A stretch of 64,000 nt of DNA, taken from the NCBI RefSeq assembly GCF_001428485.1, contig NZ_LMHS01000002.1:320415-384414 (forward strand). The letters run 5' to 3'. Both the position numbers and the translations under genes were made by a program. Positions 19,781 to 29,395 of this stretch are shown here, in pieces (position 1 is the stretch's first letter; each line of letters begins with the position of its first letter). Source of the DNA: Microbacterium sp. Root180. GTDB lineage: Bacteria > Actinomycetota > Actinomycetes > Actinomycetales > Microbacteriaceae. Under the pieces are notes generated by a model that worked only from the letters and a program-made list of their open reading frames with translations, made no database searches and had not been told where the DNA came from.

Positions 19781-22700
19781 TCAGCCTCCGTCGCCGCGAT
19801 CGCCGCCGCGAACGCTGCGCCGATCCGCTGCCAATTGAGTCGTTGCCGCAGCGCGAGCTGTGCCACGGTCAGCGGGCGGTCGACGCCGTCGCCGCAACGG
19901 TAGAACATCCCGATCGGTCGATCCAGGACCGAGTCCGGGAACATATGGGTGCTGCCGTCCCAGACTCGCGTCGGCACGAGGGACTGCAGATGGCGGAGGT
20001 AGCCGACCGCGCCGAGGCCGTTCTGCGCGGTGAACTCCGCCCGCAGCCAATCGTGGAAGGGTCGCGACGGCACGGTGCCGAGGAACTCCCGCGCACGAGG
20101 CGCGCTCCGGAACGCTCCTTCGTGGCCCGAGAACTCCGTCGTCGTTGCTACTCCGCCCGAGACTCCGCGAGCGGGGACGGTGTCCACCTGCGGTGGGAAG
20201 AGCACGTGGGGGGTGGGGGATCGCAGGGTGTTCTGCGCCGTGATCCAGCGGAGTCCGTTTCGCACATCGCCGGTCGAGGCGGCGCCGACGGCCGTCTCGA
20301 TGACCCGCGGGATGTAGCCCGTGGGAATCCATTCGTGGGTTCCGCGCTGGACACCGCGGAAGAGCCCTTTGAGATAGTCCTTGGTCGCGTCGCTCGCGCT
20401 CCACACCTGGAGCAGTTGGGACCATGTGATCTGCGCGGAGTTGTCGACGAGGGCGCGCAGGAACGGGACGATGCCGCCCTCGCGTTCGACGGCGGTGCGC
20501 ACCAGCGGATTGATGGAGTCGCCCGGGATGCCGACGAAAGCCCCCCACCGCCCGCCGTCGGTGGTGAACGTCATGCCCTCGATCTGGTCGCGCAGCGCCG
20601 AGTTGTCGGCGGCAGAGATCTTGCCGCGCGCCATGGTCCTCATCGCAGCGACGGTGTCCTCGCCGAAGGCGCGCAGCACTCCGGCGCGCACGCGGTGAGC
20701 GGGCTCGGGGGAGTCCGTCTCGAGCGCGTGGTTGCGGAAGGCCCCCGTCGAGGCGGATCGCTGCTGCCCGGTGTTCTGGCTGCCGACGAGGAAGTAGGGG
20801 AGCAGTTGGCGGTGCGTGGCGCCGCTGCGGGCGAACGCCACGGCACCCGTGCGGGTGGCGACGGACATGTCCCAGATGGGTGTGACGCCATCGGAGGTCA
20901 GCTTCGGCGCGGTGATGGGACGCTCCCACTGCCCCTGGATCGTGTCGAGGTAGGACGCCGTATGGCCGGGAAGCGCGCCGGCGATATCCGCGAGATAGGT
21001 CTCCGGATCGACATCCTCGAAGATCGTGAAGAGGCGGGTCAGCATGCCGGAGATCGCGCGCTCGCGGTTCTCGAGCGCATCGTCGGACGGCGGCTCGTTC
21101 TCGTCGCTCTCGTCGGCCGCCGCCTGCAGGAACAGCGCCGCAAGGCGGTCTCCCTCCTCGCTCGCCTCATTCGCGACGGTCTCGAGGTTCCCGAGAGTCG
21201 TGGATGCCTCGGCTCGGAGCGCGGCGTCCGCCGGCTCCCCGGCGGACACCTTCGCCCGCCACTGTGCGATCTTGTTCGTGATCGGCTCGGGCACGGACGC
21301 GACCATGAGCGTGGCATCCGATCCGGCGACGTCGAACCACAGGCGATGACTCTCACCCCCGCCGCTGAATCGCACCGTCGTGCCGAGCTCCTCGTCGTCG
21401 TTGTCGTCGTCGCCGGGCTCGTCCTCGCCGCCGATGCCCAGACGTCGCAGCAGCGCGCGCGCCTGGGTGACGATGAAGCCGACCACGCGATCGATGATCC
21501 CGAGCACGTACGTCTGCAGCCGGGTGATGACCTCGGCGACCTGATCGGGAAGGTCGCCGAGCCCCAGCATCCCGGCGAGGAAGTCGATCGCGACGACGAG
21601 CATCGACGCGAGTGCCCGCTCGACGGTCTGCGCGAGGCCCGCGATGTTGCCGGCCATGACGTTGGCGATCCCGCCCACGATGGCCTGCACGAACGCGAAG
21701 ATCCGTGCCGCGTTGCGGAAGATCCACGCGCACACCTGGTAGATGAGTCTGATCGCCTGGGCGACGGCGCCGGCGGGGTTCAGCAGCGAGAAGATGTACT
21801 GCGCGACCTGGACGATGAGGGTCTCGGTGATGTACTCGATCGCCGCGTCGAGGATCATCCCGACGACGTTCTCGGGCGCCAGCTGCTCCTTGATCATGTT
21901 GACCAGGCCCTGTGGACCCTGGGTGATCAGCACGGACAGGATCTGCCACGCGCCCTCGAGGATCTCCACCGCGGTGGGCCCGACGTGGCGCACCAGGATC
22001 TCCCGCACATTCGGCCACGTGATGCCCATCAGCTGCAGCGCGAAGGTCATGAGAGACAGCGCGTCGTAGCTCGTCGGCATCGGAATCGGCGTCCTGAGGC
22101 CGGAGAAGAGCCAGTTCCAGAAGCCGGAGAGGAGGTGCGTGCCGATGTTGTCGAAGAACTGCTGGAAGCCCTGCTTGACGCCGGCGACGAGGTTGTTGAT
22201 GAACGTCTCGGGGTCCTCGGCGATGTCGGCGGCGACCTGCTCGATCTGCGCGAGGAGCGACCAGAATGCTCCGGGAGGGATGCCGACGAGGCGAAGGAGG
22301 CCGTTGATGATCGCCCGCACCGGATCGTCGATGAACTCCTCGATCGCCGCGACCACCCGGCCGATGAGACCGCCGGCCTCCTGCCTCTTGGCTTCCACCG
22401 CGGCATGCGCTTCATTGACCGCCGTGATCGCTCGCGAGGAGACGTCGTTCACGAAGCTCGTCTGCGCCTGCGTCACCCGGGCGTCGAGCGCGTCGAGCCG
22501 CCCTGCGAACCTGGCCCGCTCCTGCGCGGCCCACTCGGGGAACTCCGCCTCCATCTGGCTGAAGAGGCCGTCGATGTCCTCCCGCGCGGTGCGGATGACC
22601 GTCTGCGCGGCGGCGATCACCGCATTCACGTCGCTCGAGATCGAGAGCAGGAGATCGCATACCCCGTCGCCGAATGTCCGCTCGGCACGGTTGTACTCGT

Positions 22701-24813
22701 CGGTGACCCACCCCGGAAGTCCCGCCACATAGTCGCCGATCGCGACGATCGTTCCGACGACACCGGAGTGGCGCTCGTCGATCCAGCGCTGCACCCGGTC
22801 GAGCGAGTCGTGGAACTCGCGCGAGAGCCGTGCCAGCCCGGCATCCCACTGCGCGAGAGCGGTGCGGCTGAGCGGAGTCAGGAGGGTCTCGACCTGGCGC
22901 TGCGCCGCATCGAACACGGCCTGCGCCCGCTGCGACACCCCGTCCCGGGTGTTCACCTCGGTTCCCGTCGCGGCCTCCGACGCGGCGCCCGTGTCGGTGA
23001 CCGCACCGCCCCGCGCGGTGCGCATCGCCGCGAGAGCCTGCTGCTGGAGGGCGGCCATGTCGCCCTGGGCGGCGTCGATGGCCGTCTGCTCCTCGGCGTG
23101 GATCTCCTCGGGGGTGCGCTGGGCGAGCTCGCCGAGCTCCCCGCGCGCGGCCCGCGCCCCCTCGAAAGGGCCGTCCGGGATCTCGCGCGTGACCCGCGTG
23201 TCGATACCGGAATCGGCGATCCGCTGATCCGTCGCGGCGACGTCCGCGTCGAGGTTCGTGTTCTCCGGCGGGATCGCGTCGGGCGCCGCGGACGCGGCGG
23301 CGACGCCCATTCCTGCCGATGCGGGCTCTGCCGGCGTCACCGGTGTCGGCGTGAGGGCCGGCGTCCCCGCGGGCGGAGACGCCAGCTCGTCGTACGCCCC
23401 GCTGACCGTCGTGACCTGCCCGTCGACCGATCCAGTCACCGTCGCGCCGGCGTCGCGCGCCTGCTGGGTGGGATCGGCCTCGAGCAGCGCGTCCTCGTCT
23501 TCCGGCCGGTTCTCGCGGATCGCCGTGCGGATGCGCTCGCACAGCTCGACGATCTCCGGGCTCGGGGCGGGCCGCTCACCGAGCTCGGCGGCGAGGTCCT
23601 CACGGGCTCGCGCCGCAGTCTCGGTCACCGGCTCGGCGACAGCGCCGCGCGCGGCATCCGTCATCTCACCTGCCGACGGCAGGTCCGTTGCGGAGCGCGC
23701 AGCGCCTCCCGCGCCCCCCGCAACCGCGCCGCCGCGGGCTGCCGCCGCGGGACCGGGCGCCGTCGGAGCCTCGGGCATCAGTACCGCGACGGGCGGTGGT
23801 GCCGCCTCGCCCTCCGGGGCGGCACCGCCCGTCGGGGCGCCGTCCGCCGCGGGGCCGCCGGGGCCGCCTGCCGCTGCGTCGGTGGCGGCGGTGGCTTCAC
23901 CGGACTCGGCGGGCGGTTGCGCTTCGGCCGCCGCGGTCGGGCCCGGCGCCCCATCGGGCACAGTCGCCGGTACGAGCTCCGTCGACGCGGCGGGCACCGT
24001 CCCGCCACCGTCGCTGTCGGTGCTCGGAGGCGGCGGGGCGGGGTCGGTGTGCACCGGGCCGGAGCGCTGCGCGAGGACGGCGCGCACGACCGCATCGAGC
24101 AATGCGAGAGCGGCAGGGGTCTCCTCTCCGTATGCGCCGGGGGCGAAGAAGGCGTCGGCTCCCGCTGTCGAGGCCGGGGCATCCGTCAGCTCGGCATCGG
24201 GATGCACGACGACCGGGCCGAGGTCGACGCCGAGGAGTCCGCGGTAGAGCTCGACGATGCGCGGACTCAGCGGTCTCCCCTCGGATACGGCGCCCGCGGG
24301 GAGTCCGATCGTGACGGTGCCCGCACCGCGGGCGAGAGCGAGTGAGGGATCCACCGAGATCACCGTCTCGGCGGGCAGCGCGGACACGTCGAGCACGAGA
24401 TCGGAGCCCCGCAGCGCGGCCCGGGGCGCGATCATCGCGTCGTCGGGAGTCCAGCCCGTCATGGTCCACGTCGTCTCGCCGAGTCCGAGTCCGACCACGC
24501 CGAGCCGCGCCCGCACGGCGAGCCGGCCGTCGAACGCGCCCTGTGCGTCGAAGGAGGCGCGCGCGGTGAGATCGAGGAAGGGCCGCCGCGCCGTCAGCAC
24601 CACCTCGCCGCCGCCGGGACCCCACTCCGCCTGGACGGCGTCGAATCCGCCCGCCTCCTGTCCGTCGATCGCGACCACGCCGGGCAACTCGAGCGGGCGG
24701 GGGACACTGCGCAGAATGCTCGGCTCGGCTGCCGCGGGCGAGTCCCGGGCCGCGTCCGCGGGCGAGCGCGCGGTGCGCTCGGTGGTCTCGCGGGTCGACG
24801 TCGCGGGGGTCAC
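19777..24813 (-). CDS. Giant DUF4157-type eCIS-associated protein with degenerate peptidase region
   Basis: 1678 aa from GTG 24813 (GTGA overlap with the ATPase gene). Residues about 181-251 align by eye with the DUF4157 (eCIS core) pattern: LSPRIVELYRGLLGVDLGPV, VVHPD, ADAFFAPGAYGEETPAA. Where the family has HELTHVVQQ, this protein has DAVVRAVLAQR, so the zinc-protease HExxH is lost. A Pro/Ala/Gly-rich linker (about 252-400) follows, then long helices (about 560-815), a hydrophobic helical module (about 815-1125) of the kind seen in other very large DUF4157 proteins, an acidic linker (1129-1142) and a 530-residue C-terminal region with no recognised fold. Likely cargo or cargo-associated; it could also assist assembly. 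Confidence 0.85.
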   Translation of the reverse strand: MTPATSTRETTERTARSPADAARDSPAAAEPSILRSVPRPLELPGVVAIDGQEAGGFDAVQAEWGPGGGEVVLTARRPFLDLTARASFDAQGAFDGRLAVRARLGVVGLGLGETTWTMTGWTPDDAMIAPRAALRGSDLVLDVSALPAETVISVDPSLALARGAGTVTIGLPAGAVSEGRPLSPRIVELYRGLLGVDLGPVVVHPDAELTDAPASTAGADAFFAPGAYGEETPAALALLDAVVRAVLAQRSGPVHTDPAPPPPSTDSDGGGTVPAASTELVPATVPDGAPGPTAAAEAQPPAESGEATAATDAAAGGPGGPAADGAPTGGAAPEGEAAPPPVAVLMPEAPTAPGPAAAARGGAVAGGAGGAARSATDLPSAGEMTDAARGAVAEPVTETAARAREDLAAELGERPAPSPEIVELCERIRTAIRENRPEDEDALLEADPTQQARDAGATVTGSVDGQVTTVSGAYDELASPPAGTPALTPTPVTPAEPASAGMGVAAASAAPDAIPPENTNLDADVAATDQRIADSGIDTRVTREIPDGPFEGARAARGELGELAQRTPEEIHAEEQTAIDAAQGDMAALQQQALAAMRTARGGAVTDTGAASEAATGTEVNTRDGVSQRAQAVFDAAQRQVETLLTPLSRTALAQWDAGLARLSREFHDSLDRVQRWIDERHSGVVGTIVAIGDYVAGLPGWVTDEYNRAERTFGDGVCDLLLSISSDVNAVIAAAQTVIRTAREDIDGLFSQMEAEFPEWAAQERARFAGRLDALDARVTQAQTSFVNDVSSRAITAVNEAHAAVEAKRQEAGGLIGRVVAAIEEFIDDPVRAIINGLLRLVGIPPGAFWSLLAQIEQVAADIAEDPETFINNLVAGVKQGFQQFFDNIGTHLLSGFWNWLFSGLRTPIPMPTSYDALSLMTFALQLMGITWPNVREILVRHVGPTAVEILEGAWQILSVLITQGPQGLVNMIKEQLAPENVVGMILDAAIEYITETLIVQVAQYIFSLLNPAGAVAQAIRLIYQVCAWIFRNAARIFAFVQAIVGGIANVMAGNIAGLAQTVERALASMLVVAIDFLAGMLGLGDLPDQVAEVITRLQTYVLGIIDRVVGFIVTQARALLRRLGIGGEDEPGDDDNDDEELGTTVRFSGGGESHRLWFDVAGSDATLMVASVPEPITNKIAQWRAKVSAGEPADAALRAEASTTLGNLETVANEASEEGDRLAALFLQAAADESDENEPPSDDALENRERAISGMLTRLFTIFEDVDPETYLADIAGALPGHTASYLDTIQGQWERPITAPKLTSDGVTPIWDMSVATRTGAVAFARSGATHRQLLPYFLVGSQNTGQQRSASTGAFRNHALETDSPEPAHRVRAGVLRAFGEDTVAAMRTMARGKISAADNSALRDQIEGMTFTTDGGRWGAFVGIPGDSINPLVRTAVEREGGIVPFLRALVDNSAQITWSQLLQVWSASDATKDYLKGLFRGVQRGTHEWIPTGYIPRVIETAVGAASTGDVRNGLRWITAQNTLRSPTPHVLFPPQVDTVPARGVSGGVATTTEFSGHEGAFRSAPRAREFLGTVPSRPFHDWLRAEFTAQNGLGAVGYLRHLQSLVPTRVWDGSTHMFPDSVLDRPIGMFYRCGDGVDRPLTVAQLALRQRLNWQRIGAAFAAAIAATEAE

Positions 24814-26129
24814 GACGGGACCGTCCTCCCTGCCTTCGCGTACTGGCGCCGCACCGCGGTGACGAGAAGGTCGTGGGACACGGCGGCATCGGAGGCGGCG
24901 GCGAGATACGCGGCCTCGATCGCGGCATCCCGGATCTGCGCCCCCGTCAGCGCGAAGCGCTCCGCCAGCACGTCGAAGGCCACGTCGGCGGAGACGGGCG
25001 TCCGCGACGGCAGGATGCCGCGCCAGATGCGCTCGCGCTCGGCGCGTCCGGGCGCAGGGAATTCGATCATCACGGCGATCCGCCGCTGGAATGCCTGGTC
25101 GATGTTGGCCAGCAGGTTGCTGGTGAGGATCACGACCCCCGGGTGGCTCTCGACGCGGGTGAGCAGGTACGACACCTCCTGGTTCGCGTATCTGTCGTGC
25201 GCGTCGGAGACCTCGGTGCGAGTGCCGAACACCGCGTCGGCTTCGTCGAAGACCAGCACGCAGTGCTCGCGCGCAGCGCGGTCGAACACCTTGGCGAGCG
25301 CTTTCTCCGTCTCGCCGATGTACTTGGAGACGAGCGCGGACAGGTCGATGATGTACGCGGGCAGGCCGACGGCGCCGGCGACGGCGGCCGCCGTCATGGT
25401 CTTGCCGGTCCCGGGCGGTCCGTGGAAGAGCGCGATGACCCCGGAGGCCCCGTCGTGATGGGCGGCGAAGCCCCAGTCGTCGCTCACCCGTTCCCGCAGG
25501 CGGATGCGCGCCTCGAGCTCGCGCAGCTGGTCGGAGGTGCGCGCGGGGACCACGACGTCCGTCATGGAGTGGACCGTGGCGAGGGGCCGCGCCGGGAAGT
25601 CGGGCGTCACCGTCTGCGCCGGGGGAGCGAGACCGAGCACCCACGCGCGCAGGGCGGGCTCGGGCCGCAGCACGCCGTCGAGACCGTCTGCGCCGTCGAC
25701 GACCAGCAGGCCGCTTCGCCGCAGCGCGCCGTGCTCCGACAGCAGTGCGTTCGCGTCGAGCCGGCCCGCGAAGGAGCGCGCGACGAGCGTCCGCGCCACC
25801 TCGCCGGTGAGGCCCGTCACGCCCGGCCGGTCTGTGAGCAGGCCGAACGCGACGGCGAAGCGCTCGTCGACCGACGGGGCGATGGCCGCGAGCAGCACGA
25901 GGGCCTCGGGAGCGGTCAGCCCTGCCACGCCGATCGCCGCAGCCAGCGGTCCGGTTCCCTCGTACCGCGAGAGCGGCGGGATGCCCTCGTCGCCGGTCTC
26001 GATCGACAGCGGGCGACCGGTGATCCCGCCGCGCCGCTCCTCGAGCCGCAGCTGAACCACACCGTCGAGCATCTCGATCGCGGCCCGCAGCTCGGCGACG
26101 GCCGTGCGCGCGTCGACCCGCGCGGTCAC
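24810..26129 (-). CDS. AAA+ ATPase of the contractile injection system (Afp15/Pvc15 type)
   Basis: 439 aa from GTG 26129, overlapping the tape-measure stop. Walker A GPPGTGKT is at about 237-244 and Walker B VLVFDEAD at about 291-298, followed by sensor-like VVILTSNLLANIDQAF and an Arg pair. The N-terminal 190 residues are family-specific. An ATPase of this type is found in nearly all eCIS loci and is needed for particle assembly or effector loading in Photorhabdus PVC and Serratia Afp systems. Confidence 0.93.
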   Translation of the reverse strand: MTARVDARTAVAELRAAIEMLDGVVQLRLEERRGGITGRPLSIETGDEGIPPLSRYEGTGPLAAAIGVAGLTAPEALVLLAAIAPSVDERFAVAFGLLTDRPGVTGLTGEVARTLVARSFAGRLDANALLSEHGALRRSGLLVVDGADGLDGVLRPEPALRAWVLGLAPPAQTVTPDFPARPLATVHSMTDVVVPARTSDQLRELEARIRLRERVSDDWGFAAHHDGASGVIALFHGPPGTGKTMTAAAVAGAVGLPAYIIDLSALVSKYIGETEKALAKVFDRAAREHCVLVFDEADAVFGTRTEVSDAHDRYANQEVSYLLTRVESHPGVVILTSNLLANIDQAFQRRIAVMIEFPAPGRAERERIWRGILPSRTPVSADVAFDVLAERFALTGAQIRDAAIEAAYLAAASDAAVSHDLLVTAVRRQYAKAGRTVPS

Positions 26130-27355
26130 GGCCGGAACCTCACGGTCACGGGGCGGCACCACGGCAGCGCGAACAGCCCGAACGGATAGGGAAGCGCGTC
26201 GAGCACGACGTCCAGCGGCCGCGCGTGTGCGAGGAGCAGCGCAGGATCACGGCCGGTGTCGAGCAGGCCGGGTCGTTCCAGCCACTCCCGACGGATGAAC
26301 GCCGCACTCGAGGTCCCGAAGCCGGGCAGCAGCGACGCGAACGAGCGCACCACGCCGTCGGCGGCATCCCGCATCGTCGCGGTGTCGTATCTCGGCGCGG
26401 ACACGGCGGGGTCGCCCTCACGCACCCCCGCCAGGTGCCGCACGAGCACGTCGTCCACCAGATCCGGGTCGTCCGGGTCGACGAGTGCCGCGAGTGCGGC
26501 GGCGCGCACCGACGCGGGGGGCTCGAAAGGGAATGCATCGACGGCGCCGCGGCAGTGGTCGGCGAGCCAGGGGTAGAGGAGCGCGAGCCCGGCCGCCCGG
26601 GTCACCTGGTCGAGATCGACGGACTCGTCGGCGCCCCCGTCGCGCACGAGGTCGGCGAGGGCATCGGCGAGAAAGGCGAGGGCGCGGGAGCGCTCTGCCT
26701 CCGCGGCGGCGGCCGCCTCGACGGGATCCGGATGCGGGGGAGGTGCGTCCGGTCGCGGGGTGCCGGTTGCCGGCCGGACCTCGGGCACGGGGACCCGCGG
26801 AGCGGAGGTGTCACCCGTTCGGCGCGGGGCCGGCGCATCCCCGCGGCGAGGCCGTCTGCGCAGCTCGTCCTCGAGCGCTTCACGGATGCGCGCCCCGAGT
26901 TCGACGTCGCCAGGGTCCGCGACACCGCCGCCCGCTCCTGATGACGCGCGGGCCGCCAGGCGCAGCGCACCCACCGGCACCGGCCCGCGCGGCCAGGAGC
27001 TCTCCGCCCACGCGAGGACGCGCCGCCGCACGGCTTCCGCGTCCCGTTCGGAACGCGGACCGGTGGGCGCCGTGGTTCGGCCGGGCAGAGCGGCATCGCT
27101 CGCACGCCGTCGCGTCGGCACGCCCTCCGCGATCAGGGCGGCGCGGATCGCATCCGCCCAGACCGCCGCGATCGCCTCGTCATCCAGCGCCAGCACGTCC
27201 TCGTCGATGGACACGACGATCGCGTCGATCTCCGCGTCGTCGACATCGCCGAGCGCGCGGTCGAGCGCGACGGGCAGCGTGCGCGCGGCGATCCGCGCGA
27301 GCCGGCCGGTCCCGACACCGCGCAGACGGATGCGATCGACGACGACGTCCGTCAC
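26126..27355 (-). CDS. Contractile injection system tape measure protein (Afp14 type)
   Basis: 409 aa. The C-terminal 160 residues fit the CIS tape-measure family: AAGLALLYPWLADHCR at the beginning, FIRREWLERPGLLD, then LDVVLDALPYPFGLFALPWC near the end. The N-terminal 60 residues carry the usual VDRIRLRGVGTGRLARIAA-like segment, and a Pro/Arg-rich linker (about 165-215) joins them. It sets sheath/tube length in the assembled particle. ATG 27355 overlaps the stop of the preceding gene by 4 nt. Confidence 0.88.
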   Translation of the reverse strand: MTDVVVDRIRLRGVGTGRLARIAARTLPVALDRALGDVDDAEIDAIVVSIDEDVLALDDEAIAAVWADAIRAALIAEGVPTRRRASDAALPGRTTAPTGPRSERDAEAVRRRVLAWAESSWPRGPVPVGALRLAARASSGAGGGVADPGDVELGARIREALEDELRRRPRRGDAPAPRRTGDTSAPRVPVPEVRPATGTPRPDAPPPHPDPVEAAAAAEAERSRALAFLADALADLVRDGGADESVDLDQVTRAAGLALLYPWLADHCRGAVDAFPFEPPASVRAAALAALVDPDDPDLVDDVLVRHLAGVREGDPAVSAPRYDTATMRDAADGVVRSFASLLPGFGTSSAAFIRREWLERPGLLDTGRDPALLLAHARPLDVVLDALPYPFGLFALPWCRPVTVRFRP

Positions 27356-29379
27356 CCGAAGCGCCCCTTGATCTCGCGGAACTGCACGTCGAGCTTCCGG
27401 CCGAGCTCCGGCTCGACGCCGGATGCCTTCACCATCGTGCGCATCGTGTCGAGCAGGTCGACCGTCGCCATGCCGAGATCGGCCGGCGTGCCGCCGGCGA
27501 CCGCCACCTCGAAGTCCGCCTGGCTGCGCTGCACCGCAGAGATGTACCGCTGGAAGTTCGGGTTCTGTGCCTCGGTGGTGCTCATGAGGTCGACCGCCGT
27601 GCGGGTGAACTCGGCGATCCCCGAGGCGATGTCGGGGTCGATCGTCCTGACGCCCCCCTCGAACTGGCGCGTTCCGACCCGGCCCTCGAGGACCGCAAGG
27701 CGCTCGCCCACGTTGTCGACCTTCTCGATGCGCTGTTCGAGCGAGCCGAGGCGGACACCGTAGCCGCTGAGGTCGAAGTCACCCCCGCGGAAGGCGAGGA
27801 ACTCGCCCTGCAGCCCTCCGAGCGACTGCTCGAACGTACCGAGCTTGCCGTCCATGACGTCGAGCGACACCGCGACGGAGCCCGACAGAGAGGCCACCTG
27901 CGCGACGGCGGCGTCGGCCTTGCCGAGAGCCGCCTCGGCCTGCGGCACGATGGTCCCGATCTGCTTCGCCGTGTGCACGGCGGCGACGCGGCCGGTCGCG
28001 ACGACCCGGCCGGTCTCGTCCGCGACGACGACGATCTTGTCGCTCGGGCTCGCCGCGCCGGCGGGCATGTAGCCGTCGAGGCCCTTGAGCCCCGCGGCAT
28101 CCGTCACGAGGATGTCGGGCGTGCCTCCGCGCACGAGGATCTCGTCGGCGATCTTGACCGCCACCGCGTCTTTGTCGAATCCGAGGACCCCGCCGAAGCC
28201 GAGCACCCCGTCCTCGAACACGTTGCGCTTCTCGATCCCGTAGATGTCCTCGACGAGGTCGACGTAGTCGATCGGCGGCGGGTTCCACACCGGGACCTTG
28301 GGATCGATGTTCACCCACCAGTCGCGCCACTTGTCGGGGATCAGCACGGGAGGATCCAGGGGGAGCAGGCACTTGTAGCCGATCCAGTACTTCCCCTTCT
28401 TGCAGAAGTCGAGCGGCCCGACGCCGCCACCGCCCGACGGAGGCGTGGGCGGCGGGTCGGGCGGGGCGTATCCGGCCAGCAGGCCCTCGACCTGGTCGCG
28501 GTAGGCACCGAGAGGATCGCTGCACGTACCGCCGAGGAACGCTTCGGTGAACCCCCGCGGCGGCTCCCACGCGTGGCGGTACGCGCAGTCGAAGACCCAC
28601 GCGCCCGAGACCTGGTGCACCCACCCGAGCACCACGCCGGGCGGGGTCGCGTCGCGCAATGCGGCGATGCGCAGCAGTGCCTCTGCGCGCAGGAGGTCCA
28701 GAGTCGCGAAGAGCACGAGGTTGATCCAGCCCGCCTTGTACCCCTTCACTCCCGCGAGATCGGATGCTGCGATCGAGGTGCCCTCGAGCTGATTGATCAG
28801 GGCGTCCGAAACGAACGACGGTGCGCTCCCATTGCGCAGGCGCGTCACGATCGCATCCCGCAGCGCGACGTACGAACCCTGCGGCTGCGAGGTGAGGGAC
28901 AGCCGCATCGGCTCGACGGCGAGCAGCGGCTCGCTCGAGAAGTCGAAGCGCGCACCGCTCACGCGCCCGGCGACCACGCGCAGCGCGACGCCGGCGGTGT
29001 GCGTGGTCGCGTGGCCCGCGCAGTCCGTCTCGGTGCAGGGTGCGGGAGCAGTCTCGACGTCGGTGGCCTCCGCGACGACGCTGAACCCGCCCGCCGTCGC
29101 CTCGATGAACGGATACGCGATGGTGTCGGGCGTGCGCGGGAAGGTGAACGACTGCGGTGTCGTGAGCACCAGGGGCTCACCGCCCTGATCGAGGGCGAGG
29201 CCGGGCTGGATCGTGAGAGTGGTGCCGGCGAATGCCCCGCTCAGCCCCGCGTTCACGCCGAATCCGATCATCCGGGCGACGAGGGTGTCCCGGTGACGGA
29301 CGTGCGCGGTGAGCGCGTTGAGCTCGGCCGCGGTGAGGGTCTGGCCCTCGGCATACTCCGGGTAGTCGTTGACGGTCAT
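27352..29379 (-). CDS. Large baseplate-associated protein, possible tail fibre
   Basis: 675 aa from ATG 29379, just after an AGGAC-type ribosome binding site; the longer open frame upstream overlaps the previous gene and is not used. The N-terminus (YPEYAEGQTLTAAELNALTAH) is typical of phage/eCIS proteins that dock on a baseplate. The middle is beta-rich with a Gly/Pro-rich hinge (around 324-340). The last 200 residues are helical with coiled-coil character (LSGSVAVSLDVMDGKLGTFEQ and LEQRIEKVDNVGERLAVLEG). In other systems the gene in this place is a fibre or a baseplate accessory. Receptor-binding function is inference. Confidence 0.7.
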   Translation of the reverse strand: MTVNDYPEYAEGQTLTAAELNALTAHVRHRDTLVARMIGFGVNAGLSGAFAGTTLTIQPGLALDQGGEPLVLTTPQSFTFPRTPDTIAYPFIEATAGGFSVVAEATDVETAPAPCTETDCAGHATTHTAGVALRVVAGRVSGARFDFSSEPLLAVEPMRLSLTSQPQGSYVALRDAIVTRLRNGSAPSFVSDALINQLEGTSIAASDLAGVKGYKAGWINLVLFATLDLLRAEALLRIAALRDATPPGVVLGWVHQVSGAWVFDCAYRHAWEPPRGFTEAFLGGTCSDPLGAYRDQVEGLLAGYAPPDPPPTPPSGGGGVGPLDFCKKGKYWIGYKCLLPLDPPVLIPDKWRDWWVNIDPKVPVWNPPPIDYVDLVEDIYGIEKRNVFEDGVLGFGGVLGFDKDAVAVKIADEILVRGGTPDILVTDAAGLKGLDGYMPAGAASPSDKIVVVADETGRVVATGRVAAVHTAKQIGTIVPQAEAALGKADAAVAQVASLSGSVAVSLDVMDGKLGTFEQSLGGLQGEFLAFRGGDFDLSGYGVRLGSLEQRIEKVDNVGERLAVLEGRVGTRQFEGGVRTIDPDIASGIAEFTRTAVDLMSTTEAQNPNFQRYISAVQRSQADFEVAVAGGTPADLGMATVDLLDTMRTMVKASGVEPELGRKLDVQFREIKGRFG

Positions 29380-29395
29380 CGTCCTGCCTTCCGCC

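Noticed and set aside
19777..24813. Giant protein as the tape measure
   Set aside because: A separate gene (26126-27355) carries the conserved CIS tape-measure C-terminus, and the giant protein has DUF4157-type layout.
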